A stretch of 64,000 nucleotides of DNA from Piliocolobus tephrosceles. Its lineage: Eukaryota > Chordata > Mammalia > Primates > Cercopithecidae. The position numbers were made by a program, and so were the translations under genes. The DNA is taken from assembly GCF_002776525.5 (NCBI RefSeq), contig NC_045452.1:24526530-24590529 (forward strand), read 5' to 3'. Numbering within the stretch: position 1 is the first letter of the stretch; every line of letters starts with the position of its first letter. The notes under the pieces are model-generated. The model was not told the DNA's origin. It saw only the letters and a program-made list of their open reading frames with translations, and searched no databases. This document shows positions 44,610 to 55,859 of this stretch, in pieces.

Positions 44610-46198
44610 TTCAGCCCAGCCTCTTAATGCAACTGCTGTAAATGGGCCAGGATCCAGCTGGCCAGAAATAAGAGTAGCATCCTGGAGAACACAGAGGCAG
44701 TGAGGACGGGCACAGGCAGGGCAGAGGTAACAGGAGAAAGGCCGGAAGGCCAGAAGGTGCCCACTACCGCCACACCACCCGGCCAGGTGAGGACCCCAGC
44801 CTCTGCCCGTCATGGTGCTGTGCTCTTGCACCTCTGGGCTGGGAGCAATGGGCCTAAGTCCCGAAGATCCTCTGACCCTCCCTCCTGGCCTCCGACCCCT
44901 GGCCAGAGTTGTATGTCTCCTCTTTTGCAAAGAGATGGGTGGTGCCTACTCCCAGCATGGTTGTAATGATCAAATGAGCCAGCCCAGCCCAGCCCCTGGC
45001 ACAGAGCACGTTCTCTACGACACAGAGTGGTGTTATTATCACACCTCCACTTTCCACGTGGAGAAACAGAAGCTCAGCAAGTAGGTGGCGGTGCTGGGAT
45101 TTGAACCCAGACCTTCACTGTTCTGTGCGCAGGGTAGGAAGGAGGCTGGCTGGGGAGCCGGGAAGGGGTCCAGTGCCTGCCTCGAGTGGCAGCGACCATT
45201 CTTCACCTCCCTGTGCCAGCAGCCGCAGACCAGAGTCTAATGTCCCCTTCCGAGCCCCCACAGCTACCGGAGGAGTCTGGCTCCTGCCCTCTGCCTTGGC
45301 GGATTCCAGAGAGACCTTGCACTTTGCTCTGCCCCTGGCTAGCAGAGCTGGCCGTCGCCTGAGGCCCTGGTTCCTCAGGCTGCCCCCGCCTCAGGAGCAG
45401 GAGCCAGAACAGTTGTTGGGCAACTGAGTTCTGGGAAAGAAGGAGGGAGGGGCACTTGCTCTGGCGGAAACCTGCCCTGGGGAAATGTAATCAGATCCTC
45501 AGAGCAGCGGTTTGTTCCTGGTTTGTTTCTAGTGGGTGTGTTCACAGACGTTTTTGGCCAGGACTGAGAAAGATGTGGACCCATCCTTTACTGGGGGCGG
45601 GTGGGGGCGGGGGTGGGTACTGCATGGCCTGGGGCGGGCATCCTGTCGGTTATTTAGGAATCTTCCCAGCGGGCCAGGCACAGGCAAGCAGGGAGTCGTT
45701 TCCCCAGCAGCTCTAGGGGAAGGAAAATAATTTCCCCCTGGCTGGCGTATCAATATTCAACTTCTTGTTTAAATATTAAATTGTAATGTCCTCCATCTGA
45801 GCGCCTAACAGAGATCGGGGATGAGTGAGCCCTGTGTTCCTGGAAGTATGGTTTCATGGTTCACTTGTTCCTAAATCTCTGCTTGTTCTGACTCGGATCA
45901 GCCCAGTGCAAGGCGTGCTCGGAATTCCGCTGTGAGGTTGGGGGTCAGGGTGGGACCAGGCTTCAGGCCCTGACGTCAGCACAGGCCCTGGACTCAGGTG
46001 TGATCTGTGCTGCTGTGGGGGGCGTGGGGTCGGGGGGAGAAGCATCCCCTTCCAGGGGGGTGCAGCAGCAGCAGCAGCAGGAAACCAGGGGGAGGTGAGA
46101 CGTGAGCTCAGAGGGAGACACCCCTCCCAGCTGTAGTCACCGCCAAAAATCAGAAGCCGGACCTGGCCCCACCAGCTTCCAAGGAGAGAAACGAGACC
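44610..46198. other. Alu-free block, G-rich and AT-rich islands
   Basis: Contains a MIR (44960-45125), a run-of-G tract at 45592-45617, an AT-rich segment at 45735-45795 in GC-rich surroundings, and a short (CAG)n at 46062-46081. No gene recognised. Confidence 0.5.
44960..45125 (-). repeat. MIR
   Basis: GTGCTGGGATTTGAACCCAG is the tRNA-derived head in reverse orientation. Confidence 0.8.
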
Positions 46199-46199
46199 A

Positions 46200-46633
46200 G
46201 GCCGGGTGCAGTGGCTCATGCCTATAATGCCAGCACTGTGGAAGGCCAAGGTAGGCAGATCACCTGAGGTCAGGAGTTCGAGACCAGCCGGGCCAACACG
46301 GTGAAATCCCATCTCTACAAAAATATAAAAATTAGATCAGGCGCGGTGGCTCATGCCTGTAATTCCAGAACTTTGGGAGGCCAAGGCGGGCAGATCACCT
46401 GAGGTCGGGAGTTTGAGATCAGCCTGACTGACCAACATGGAGAAACCCTGTCTCTACTAAAAATACAAAATTAGCTGGGTGTAGTGACACACACCTGTAA
46501 TTCCAGCTACTCGGGAGGCTGGGGCAGGAGAATCGCTCGAACCCGGGAGGCAGAGGTTGCGGTGAGCCGAGATCACGCCATTGCACTCCAGCCTGGACAA
46601 CAAGAGTCAAACTCCACCTCAAAAAAAAAAAAA
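46200..46633 (+). mobile_element. Alu left monomer followed by full Alu
   Basis: First copy 46200-46335; second copy 46336-46633. Confidence 0.87.
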
Positions 46634-47507
46634 GAAACAGAGATTGTTTCTGTCTCGCATTACAATCCCAAGGTGAGGGCTCCAAGGCCACTGGGGCCAC
46701 TTTGCCACCCCTAAAATGTGCCCTGCAAAACCTTTGATCCAGTTGCTGCCACACTCCAGCCAGTGGGAAGCGGGGAAGAGTGCCCAAAACAGATGTCTTT
46801 AAGATCATACTTGAGCTGCAGGCATCACTCCTGCATCACATCCCATTGGCCTGGACTTAGTCACATGGCCATAGCCAGTTGCCAAGGGCAGGTGATATGT
46901 CTGCCTAGAACTCAGTGTGTTCTGTTACTAAGGACCACAGGAAGAAAAGACCCTTCAGGACAGTAGATAGCATCTAACACACGAGACAAGGAGTTAGGAT
47001 AGGGCCCCTCCAGGGCTGGTTAACTCAGCAGCTTCTTGAGGTCTTCACGTCTTCAAGGATGCAATGTGGTGACTTTTGATCTCAAACTTGTCCCCTCATG
47101 GCCCCAAAATGGGTGCCATTGCTTGGAGCATTACACCCTTATGCCAAACGCAGAAAAGAAATGTTGCTTTCTTGCCTATGAAAATTTTCTTAGAGCCCCC
47201 TTTTCCAGCTGACTTGCCCTCTCATTGGCCAGAATAGCATTACATGCCCATTTCCACTCCAATTACTAGGAAGGGACTGGAATGACTACGACTGGCTTAG
47301 ACCAAAGGAGATTCACCCCCAGGCCTAGAGAGGGCCCACTTCCTCTACAGGCCTGTTACCTGAGGGTCGAAGAAAATTGGGGTTTCCTTAGCAAGAAAGA
47401 AGGGGGAGGAGAATGGCCATGGATAAGGAGTCAACAGCATCCTCCTTGGGAACTGGCACTTCCTACTCACCTCTCTGCCCTAAGCAGACATTTATGTACA
47501 TAATTTC
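46634..47507 (+). repeat. Old interspersed repeat(s), family uncertain
   Basis: 46840-46975 and 47180-47460 carry related motifs (CATTGGCCTGGACTTAGTCA and CATTGGCCAGAATAGCATTA), suggesting two copies of one old element. No gene recognised. Confidence 0.4.
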
Positions 47508-48048
47508 CTTTTTTTTTTTTTTTTTTTTTGAGATGAAATCTCAGTCTGTCACCTGGGCTGTAATGCAGTGGTATTTCAGCTCACTGCAACCTCCGCCTCC
47601 CGGGTTCAAGCAATTCTGCCTCTGCCTCCCGAGTAGCTGGGACTATCGCTCTGTCTCCCAGCCTGGAGTGCAGTGGCCGGATCTCAGCTCACTGCAAGCT
47701 CCGCCTCCCGGGTTTACGCCATTCTCCTGCCTCAGCCTCCCCAGTAGCTGGGACTACAGGCGCCCGCCACCTCGCCCGGCTAGTTTTTTGTATTTTTTAG
47801 TAGAGACGGGGTTTCACCGTGTTAGCCAGGATGGTCTCGATCTCCTGACCTCGTGATCCGCCCGTCTCGGCCTCCCAAAGTGCTGGGATTACAGGCTTGA
47901 GCCACCGTGCCCGGCCTAGTTTGTGTATTTTTAGTAGAGATGGGGTTTCACCATATTGGTCAGACTGGTCTTGAACTCCTGACCCTATGATCTGCCCACC
48001 TTGGTCTCCCAAAGTGCTGGGATTACAGGCATGAGCCACCCGCCAGGC
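47508..48048 (-). mobile_element. Alu split by tail-less AluYR
   Basis: Pieces 47508-47645 and 47916-48048. Confidence 0.83.
47646..47915 (-). mobile_element. AluYR-type copy, tail-less, inside an older Alu
   Basis: Starts abruptly at TCGCTCTGTCTCCCAG with no oligo-T. Has GGCCGGATCTCAGCTC and ends GTGCCCGGCC. The host Alu lacks about 25 bases at the junction. Confidence 0.75.
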
Positions 48049-48049
48049 C

Positions 48050-48280
48050 TTTTTTTTTTTTGAGACGGAGTCTTGCTCTTGTCACCCAGGCTGAAGCACA
48101 GCAGTGTGATCTCAGCTCACTGCAACCTCTGCTTCCCAGGTTCACACGTTTCTCCTGCCTCAGCCTCCCAAGTAGCTGAGATTACAGGCGCCCACCACCA
48201 TGCCTGGCTAATTTTTGTATTTTTAGTAGAGATGGGGTTTCACCATGTTGGCCAGGCTGGACTTGAACTCCTGACCTCCT
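48050..48280 (-). mobile_element. Alu, 5'-truncated
   Basis: Stops at CTTGAACTCCTGACCTCC. Confidence 0.88.
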
Positions 48281-48484
48281 GCTGGCACCGAGTAGGCAGT
48301 CACTGTATAATGGTCAAATGACTAAACAATGCTGGACTCTAAAAGGTCATCTTGTTTGTTCACATACATATATAGTTAGTATATGATTTGTATTATTTAA
48401 GTAAAACCTGATCATTTGAAATGCTGCTGTGGCTGGAGAAATCACTGACTTAACAACCCTTTGTATTTATCAAAAACAAAACCT

Positions 48485-48540
48485 GGGCCAGGTGCAGTGG
48501 CTCACCCGAGGTCAGGAGTTCAAGAAAAAAAAAAAAAAAA
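48485..48540 (+). mobile_element. Mini-Alu (about 55 bp)
   Basis: GGCCAGGTGCAGTGGCTCAC joins CGAGGTCAGGAGTTCAAG and then an A-tail of about 17 bases, so most of the body is absent. Confidence 0.8.
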
Positions 48541-49255
48541 GGAAACAACACATAACCTGCTCTTGAATACCCCTAAAGAGCCAGGAAGCTCACCTCCTTC
48601 CCATGCTGCTCAAGACGGTCTGTGGGCAGAAAACGGAGGCCAATGAATGCCTCCTCCTTCAGCTGCCACAAAGCAGCCCGCTGGGCCCCAGTGCTCCTGG
48701 CAGCACCCCCAGTCCTGGTGGGGAGCTCTCCTCCAGCCTGGTGGGAACGCCTAGGCAGCTTCCACAATGCGAACCAGCTGGGGTCTCGCCTTGTGGGGAT
48801 CAGCTATTCCTGTGGCCCAGTCCTGGAGCCACCCACACAGTACTTCAGGACCCTCCCGGGATTTCAGCATCCAGGCGGAGGCCAGAGGAACCCCACAGGC
48901 CCTCACAGCTCCCTCAATGGACCCCTCCCTGGATGCGTGGTGGGCTCCTCAGGGTCCACATTTGGTCCCATTTATGTTAAACAGATTCAGGCTTGTCATG
49001 GAGGGGGTGTGCTGGTGGGACCCAACCTTGGGTGTTTGCGAGCCTTGAAAAAGGAAGAGGGAAAAACAAGCTCCCCTCGTTCCCCACTCCATCACCAGGG
49101 ACACCGGGGCTAGGAGCCAGGTCCTAGGCTCTTCCGTGCCGGGCAGGTGGTGAGACCTCGGCGAAGCCACCACCTGTCCACCCAGTGGCTTCCCCATCAG
49201 AAGAATGGAGCGGAGGAGGCTGTGAGCAGAACGCACTTCACCAATCACAAGGCCC

Positions 49256-50011
49256 GAGGGGACAGTGGGTCACTTTTATTCTATTGATTATTCTCCCGTA
49301 TTTATAATGGGGAGGGAGTTTCTTTAAAATGTTTCTCCTGAGCCTAAAGAGCCTCCCCACCCAGCCCCCGTCAGAGGGAAGGGGCAGAGCATACGCGCCC
49401 CCCTGGCATCTCTGGAGAGGAGGAAGGATGGGGTGGGCAGGGGGGCTGCCCCTAAGGGGCTCCCCAGGCTGGCACTGCCAGGTCTCTGCCCACTCAGTCC
49501 CTGCTGGCCCCTCCAAAAGAGGAACCAAAACCAGAAAAGAGAAAAGCATCCTCCACACCCGGTCCTTAGGGCTGGGTCTCCCCCATCGCTGCCGCTTTCC
49601 TAGCAACAGCCTCCTCTCCTCTCTGGCAACCTCGTCCTTCCTTCCCCATCCCCTTAGCACCGGCCTCTGCCCTCGTGGGCACCTCTGCCCCAACTGTCTG
49701 GCTTCCTGTGCCATCCAGGGGTGCCCTGAGGTTCATCCCTCCTGCCTGTTGTCTAGAAGGCCTGGGGTGCTCACTGAGCTCACTCCGCAGGCTCTGGCAC
49801 CACGTGTCAGCCCCGCCTGGAGATAGGACACTGTCCTGGGGGTGTCCACCGGCTCCCACTGGACCTGCTCCCTCAGCTCCTCAACAGCCAGCCTAAGCCC
49901 AGTGGCAGCTTAGACCTCCCTCTCCCGGGCCCCCAATCTTGCCTCCCCAGGAAGCCTGGCGAAGTGCCCCCTCCATCAGAAGCGGGTTGGGAAGGTGGCC
50001 TCGCAGGCCTC
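49256..50011 (-). other. A4GALT: A4GALT 3' untranslated region
   Basis: From the stop codon the minus strand runs about 750 bases without Alu insertions to an AATAAA signal at 49280-49275; cleavage is expected 10-25 bases further (about 49255-49262). The length fits the human A4GALT 3' UTR of several hundred bases. The exact end is inferred. Confidence 0.75.
49275..49280 (-). terminator. A4GALT: A4GALT polyadenylation signal AATAAA
   Basis: Canonical hexamer on the minus strand about 735 bases past the stop codon. It is followed by GTGACCCACTGTCCCC, which gives a modest GT-containing downstream element. Confidence 0.7.
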
Positions 50012-51073
50012 TCACAAGTACATCTTCATGGCCTTGTGTGTTGTGGGGCAGTAGCGGGCATGGAGCTGGGCCAGCAGTGCCCTGGACGTGGCCTCGAACC
50101 GCGTGCCCTGGCTCTTCTTGTTCCACACGTGGACAGCATAGGTGGCATTGAGCAGCTGTGGCAGCTCCTCGGGGTTGATATCCTCAAAGTATTTCTTCCA
50201 GTCCTGCCAGGGGATGGGGTAGAAGGCCTCGGGGGGCAGGGTGGTGACGCCGCGGCAGGCGTGGCTCTCGGCCAGGCTGCGGATGGAGCACCACTTCTTG
50301 AAGACCCGCGTGAGCAGCTGCGGGCCCTGGTGACCCCAGATCCAGCCGTTGTAGTGGTCCACAAAGTCCCGCATGCACAGCGCCATGAACTCATGCCTGC
50401 GCTCGAAGGCCAGGAAGGCGCCGTTGAGGACGTAGCGGGACTGGGTGCCCAGCACGTTGGTCAGGTTCCTCAGGTTCTTGAGAACAATGAAGTCGGTGTC
50501 CAGGTAGATGCCGCCGAACTTCCACATGAGTGCGATCCTGGAGGCGTCGGAGAGCACGGGGAGCAGGTACGGTTCCCAGCGCCCCTGCACAGCCGCGTAC
50601 CAGTCGGCCAGGGGTGTGTCCCGGAACAGCTCCTGCATGTCCAGCGGGAGCATCTGGACATTCGGGAAGCAGCTCAGAAGTGAGATGCCCAGGTGCCGGG
50701 GCAGGGAGGCGTTGCCACCTGGAAGCCCTTTCATCAGGACCAGCACGTGGGATTCGGGGTGAGTTCTGGCGGCGGACTCCACCGAGCACATGAACAGGAA
50801 GTTGGGGTTGGTCCGGTCTGAAGTCTCCAGGAAGAAGATGTTGCCGGGAGCGGGGCCGCGGGAGGGTGGGGCGGGGGGTGCCAAGGTGGGGCAGGGAATA
50901 TCTGCTGGCAGGTTATAGAGCTGCCCTTGCTCCTTGGGCTCTCCCACAACATGCCAGTAGATCATGATGGAGACGAAAAACGTGAACTTGAAGCCGATGA
51001 TGAACAGGGTGCAGACCCGCTGCCTTGGGGCGCCCCGGAGCAGCCGCAGCAGGAGGTCGGGGGGTTTGGACAT
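50012..51073 (-). CDS. A4GALT: Lactosylceramide 4-alpha-galactosyltransferase (Gb3/Pk synthase), intact
   Basis: Complete 353-codon frame, the same length as human A4GALT, ending in TGA at 50014-50012. The product is a Golgi type II membrane glycosyltransferase (GT32, DXD type) that adds alpha-1,4-galactose to lactosylceramide to make globotriaosylceramide (Pk antigen) and makes P1 antigen. Seen in the protein: short cytosolic tail, hydrophobic anchor at about residues 21-43, proline-rich stem at about 56-76, and catalytic domain with the DTD metal/UDP-sugar motif at 192-194 within GGIYLDTDF. Residues where human null or specificity variants are known are wild type here (M183, G187, Q211, P251). 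N-glycosylation sequons are at N121, N203 and N309. The start is the first ATG after a good splice acceptor and has A at -3. The whole CDS lies in one exon, as in human. No frameshift or stop, so it is expected to be functional. Confidence 0.98.
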   Translation of the reverse strand: MSKPPDLLLRLLRGAPRQRVCTLFIIGFKFTFFVSIMIYWHVVGEPKEQGQLYNLPADIPCPTLAPPAPPSRGPAPGNIFFLETSDRTNPNFLFMCSVESAARTHPESHVLVLMKGLPGGNASLPRHLGISLLSCFPNVQMLPLDMQELFRDTPLADWYAAVQGRWEPYLLPVLSDASRIALMWKFGGIYLDTDFIVLKNLRNLTNVLGTQSRYVLNGAFLAFERRHEFMALCMRDFVDHYNGWIWGHQGPQLLTRVFKKWCSIRSLAESHACRGVTTLPPEAFYPIPWQDWKKYFEDINPEELPQLLNATYAVHVWNKKSQGTRFEATSRALLAQLHARYCPTTHKAMKMYL

Positions 51074-51121
51074 GGTCTCCCCAGATCAGACCAGGAGCTT
51101 CCAGCAGGAACTGGCTGGTCT
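51074..51121 (-). other. A4GALT: A4GALT coding-exon 5' UTR and splice acceptor
   Basis: On the minus strand the sequence CATCTCTTGCAG precedes ACCAGCCAGTTCC, giving an AG acceptor at 51121-51120 and 46 bases of 5' UTR before the ATG at 51073. This matches the known gene structure, in which upstream exons are non-coding and the whole frame is in the last exon. Those upstream exons were not recognised and probably lie beyond 64000. Confidence 0.75.
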
Positions 51122-51889
51122 GCAAGAGATGAGCACCCGCCATCAGGGAGGCCGTTGGCATTCCCAACCCACAGGGAAAATGCTTCCTGTGAACATCAGC
51201 CAGAGCCAAGGCTGGCTTCCAAGCCCATGGACTCCGGGCCCACAGGGGTCAAGGCTTGAACCCCAGCCTGCTGGCTGCTCACCTACGAAATGGGAGCACA
51301 GTGGGCCATAGACTGGGGTCTGAGCAGGGTCCCTTCCACTCCCTGTGACACACCCGTGAGCTCCCCCAAGGACCAGGCCACTGCCACCCATGGTGTGTAA
51401 CCATTACAGGCCCAGGCCAGAGTCTGGTCTGCATAAGGAATGTCAGAAGTGATGGCTTCACCATGTGACACACAGGGCTCTGTTAGGATTGGCAGCCTGG
51501 GATTTGAGGCCCAGCTCATGCCCGCCTCAGCTCCATGAACCAGGCCTGGGGCTCCTCCAAGGACAGGCCACTGAGGGGTCCTGAGGACGTTCAACATGAG
51601 GCCTGGGGCTCTGGCAGGCCTGGGCACTGGCTTGCTAAGGGCTGGCCCAGCAGGTGCACTCACAGGGCGCTCCTTCCAGGTACATGGGATGCCTACCGCA
51701 TCCCAGAGCCCTTTGCTCCAGACACAAGGGAAGGAAACTGGGAGGTTGTGCCTTAGGCCATGATGCTGACTGGTACTGCTGCCTTAGACCTCTCTTTCCT
51801 GGTGATGTGCGCTTGGCCAGTGCAGGAACATGCCCAGGTACCTCGCAAGTGGTTGGGGGAGCAGCAGGCTTGGACCATGCTCCTGGGGA

Positions 51890-52030
51890 AAAGACTGTGT
51901 GAACACCTGGGAGGCATGAGACCCCAATTCTGCCTGAACCGGCTGTGTGACCTGGGGCAAGTTACGGAGCTCTCTGAGCCTCAGTCTTCCCACCGGCAGG
52001 ACAGGATGCTGGAACCCACTAAAGGGTAAC
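51890..52030 (+). repeat. MIR
   Basis: GGCTGTGTGACCTGGGGCAA. Confidence 0.75.
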
Positions 52031-52069
52031 ATTCATTCGTTCATAATTCTGTAAATACTGGCTGTCCAT

Positions 52070-52290
52070 CCTGTCCATATCAGGTGACTTTCTCAGCATC
52101 TCACACATAGGAACATGTGTGGCCCCTTATAACCACCCTATGGGGTGGCAATTACCACCCCCACCCCACAGATGAGGAAACTGAGGCATAGAAGTACAGT
52201 ACCTTGTGCAGAGTCCCACAGTCAGCAGTGACAGTGCAGGGATTAGGTCCCAGGCCACCTGGCCAGGGTCCCTGCTCTCACCACTGCACC
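52070..52290 (-). repeat. MIR
   Basis: CACAGATGAGGAAACTGAGG. Confidence 0.8.
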
Positions 52291-52924
52291 GCCCTGCCTG
52301 GAAGAAGTGGCTAGCCAATGTACCTGATGTGTTGGAGGAACTTGGTGCATGCTGACCTGAACTGTATCGATGTTAACAGCCAGCGGGATCACCATTAAAT
52401 CCGTGACTTCTATGCTCCGTGACAAACTCACACCACCACTGGCCTTCAGCAAGCCCAGGGGGCAGTTGTATCGTTTCTACTTTAGGTGCCAGGAAACCTG
52501 GGCACAAAGTCAAGGGACTGGGTGCAACCTGGTTGCTAAGGGGAACTGAGAATCAGTCCCCTTCCAAGGATACGCAGAAGGTGGGGTGGCAATCTCACAC
52601 AGGCTGAGAGTGGTACTGGGAACCTGGGGCTTGGTAACTTAGGCTGGGCCCTTCCCAGGGTAGAGAGCTGGGAACCTCAACGATGTCACTGGCTGGTAAC
52701 TGACCAGCCTGGGCAGCCCATTGCAGAGAGGTGGGGATCCTGGCAGTCTGCAGGCCTCTGGGAGACACACCCTGGCTCAACAGCCGACCTTCTTTGCCAA
52801 CACGAACACGGCCCTTCCACACACTCGCAGCGGCTGCAAATCCATCTGTAAAAGATGGCAAGAGGAGAGTGAGAGAGGTCGCTGGCTCTCAGAGGCCTCG
52901 TCCCCCTGGCCACACAGGCAGGTC

Positions 52925-53095
52925 AGGCCTGGGGCTCATGTGTTCACTGATACATCCACTCGCTCCAACTCTCAGGGGACACTCGGGGAACAGGGGCAGG
53001 TCCTGCACTGGTACCTGGGAGAAGGGGAGAATCAGAACGCCTTTCCCTGAAGGAGTTCTTAGTCTGGTGGGGGCACCATTTAGAAACAGACAAAG
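52925..53095 (-). repeat. Old mammalian interspersed repeat (L2-type)
   Basis: GAAGGAGTTCTTAGTCTGGT; same family as 42105. Confidence 0.45.
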
Positions 53096-53097
53096 AG

Positions 53098-53402
53098 GCC
53101 AGGCGTGGTGGCTCACGCCTGTAATTCCAGCACTTTGGGAGGCCGAGGCGGGTGGATCACTTGAGATCAGGAGTTCAAGACCAGCCTGGCCAACGTGGTG
53201 CAACCTTGTCTCTTCTAAAAATACAAAAATTAGCCAGGTGTGGTGGTGCGCATCTGTAATCCCAGCTACTCAGGAGACTGAGGCAGGAGAATCGCTTGAA
53301 AACCAGGGAGGCGGAGTTTGCAGTGAGCCGAGTTGCGCCACTGCACTCCAGCCTGGGTGACGGAGCCAGACTCTGTCTCCAAAAAAAAAAAAAAAAAAAA
53401 AG
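53098..53402 (+). mobile_element. Alu
   Basis: Full length with a 23-base A-tail. Confidence 0.92.
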
Positions 53403-53403
53403 G

Positions 53404-53715
53404 GCTGGGCACGGTGGCTCACACCTGTAATCCCAGCACTTTGGGAGGCCGGGGTGGGCAGATCACGAGGTCAGGAGATCGAGACCATCCTGGTGAACAT
53501 GGTGAAACCCTGTCTCTACTGAAAATACAAAAAAAAAAAAATTAGCTGGGCGTGGTGGTGGGCGCCTGTAGTCCCAGCTTCTAGGGAGGCTGAGGCAGGA
53601 GAATGGTGTTAACCTGGGAGGCAGTGGAGCTTGCAGTGAGCGGAGATCGCGCCACTGCACTCCAGCCTGGGCGACAGAGCAAGAATCCGTCCGTCTCAGA
53701 AAAGCGACAAACAAG
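53404..53715 (+). mobile_element. Alu
   Basis: Middle A-run of 13; CCGTCCGTCTCAG end. Confidence 0.92.
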
Positions 53716-53724
53716 GAAAAAAAG

Positions 53725-54060
53725 GCCAGGCACAATGACGATGGCTCACGCCTGTAATCCCAGCACTTTGGGAGGCCAAGGTGGGTGGATCACTTGAGAT
53801 CGGGAATTCGAGACCAGCCTGACCCACATGGAGAAGCCCTGTCTCTACTAAAAATACAAAATTAGCCGGGCGTGGTGGTGCATGCCTGTAATCCCAGCTA
53901 CTCAGGAGGCTGAGGTAGGAGAATTGCTTGAACCCAGCAGGCGGAGGTTGTGGTGCACCGAAATCGCACCACTGCACTCCAGCCTGGACAACAAGAGCAA
54001 AACCCCGTCTCAAAAAAAAAAAAAAAAGAAAGAAAGAAAGAAAAGAAAAAAGGAAACAAG
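53725..54060 (+). mobile_element. Alu
   Basis: Third in a row in the same orientation; GAAA-rich tail. Confidence 0.92.
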
Positions 54061-54409
54061 ACGGTGACTCCCTCAGGGAGGTGACACTTGGTTAAGCACC
54101 AAGGATGAGCAGGTCAGATGGAGGAGACAGCAGTGGCTCCAGACCTCTGCAAGCACCATGGGAACAAGCATCTAGTGTGCACCTGTATCTTCTCTCCCCG
54201 GCACCCAGCTAGGTTCCCAGCATGCAGCAGACACATGGGAAAATGGCTCACCCTGACCCACTCCCTCGACAGCCAGCAGGATGCTTTACAAGCACATCGG
54301 CCATGTCATTCTCAGCTTAGACCCTGAGTGATGTGAGGCCCTGACCCGCTGGGTGCCATGTGCCCCCCATACCCGTGACCTCATGTTCTGATTCTCTCCC
54401 CGCCACCTG

Positions 54410-54855
54410 TGCCCCAGCCACACCTGGCTGCCTGTTTCTCAGACCTTGCACGGCTGCCAGGGCCTTGGCACCTGCTGTCCTTCTGCCTGGAAGGTTCTTC
54501 TCTTAGGTGCCCACTCAAAAGTCCCCTTCTCATCGAGTCCTCCCTGGGCCCCCTGAATTTTCCACTGCCCCCATCGCCTCAGAGCCCCCTCGTTAGTTTC
54601 CTCATCCTTGCACTTATTCTAACACGTGGTACATCCTATTTACTTGCTTTGGTTGTCTGTCTAGAACAACACTATGAGGATAGGTATGTTTTGTGTTTTG
54701 TTCAGCTCTAGAATAGCAGAACAGTGCCCAGCTCTTAGTACACAGTCAATAAATAGTGACTCCACGAGTTAACCAATGAGTGAATTAATGAAGGATCAGC
54801 AAATGAATGGATCAATTAACGAGTGAGTGACCAGTAAGAGCGAACCAATGAGTGT
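54410..54855 (+). repeat. L2 3' end with decayed TGAATGAA-type tail
   Basis: TTCTGCCTGGAAGGTTCTTC, CAGTGCCCAGCTCTTAGTAC and a run of AATGAGTGAAT-like words. Confidence 0.8.
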
Positions 54856-55558
54856 GTAGACTGCTGTGTGACCAAGTGGGCCAGTGAGAAAAGTAGGCCG
54901 GGTGAGCCCCCTGGGATGCGGGTAGCAAGAACAGGGCTGTGGTGTAACTAAGACATGGTGCCCCCTGCCCCTGTCTTTCTTCTGCAGGGAGAGGGGCTAT
55001 TTTGGTCCTGAGTACTTTTAACCCCATGTGAACAATGCAAACGGGTGAACCGTTGGAGGGCCAGTAGCAGCAGCAGGGGCCCCTGCCTGCTTGAGGGCCC
55101 CGAGTGCTGGCATGATCTGACTCCATGGTGTGGGCGGGGTCCAGGCCCACTTGGAGGGGCAGGATGTCGTTGGACCACAGTTGGGGGTGCCAGACTCGGG
55201 CCACGCCATATTTGGTGTCAGAGCCCAAGACCCAGGAATAGAAACTGTGTATGGGGCCAAGTTGGCCGCAGCCCAATACCCGGGTGACCTCAGGCCCAAA
55301 GCATGCTCCTGGCCCCCGAGACGGGCCTCACAGTTGCAGCCTATGTCCTGGGCCTTGTCAGCTGGGCCTGGCACACTCCTGCTGCCTGCCCCTGCCTCCA
55401 GGCTCACCACTTCCCACCCTGTCACCAGGGAACTATTCCCAGTTAGCCTGTTACTGTGGCCACTTCCCTGCTCTAAGCCCTTCCATGGTTCCCACCGCCA
55501 GGATCCCCCATGACTCATGGTAGGCAGGAAGTGAGGAGTGAGGAGAGGTGCAGGGCAT

Positions 55559-55859
55559 GGCCGGGCGTGGTGGCTCACGCCTGTAAGCCTGGCACTTTGG
55601 GAGGCTGAGGTGGGCGGATCACGAGGTCAAGAGATTAAGACCATCCTGGCCAACATGGTGAAACCCCGTCTCTACCAAAAATACAAAAATTAGCTGCTGT
55701 AGTGCTGCACGCCTGTAGTCTCAGCTACTCAGGAGGCTGAGGCAGGAGAATCGCTTGAACTCGGGAGGCAGAGATTGCAGTGAGCTGAGATCGCGCCACT
55801 GCACTCCAGCCTGGCGACACAGCGAGACTCCATTTCAAAAAAAAAAAAAAAAACAAATC
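55559..55859 (+). mobile_element. Alu with target duplication
   Basis: GAGAGGTGCAGGGCA lies on both sides (about 55543 and 55860). Confidence 0.92.

Noticed and set aside
48622..49113. 163-codon plus-strand frame downstream of A4GALT
   Set aside because: No recognisable domain, and the neighbouring frames overlap it at similar length. Treated as chance.
49964..50683. 239-codon open frame antisense to A4GALT
   Set aside because: It is a frame shadow of the GC-rich coding exon on the other strand and has no domain of its own.
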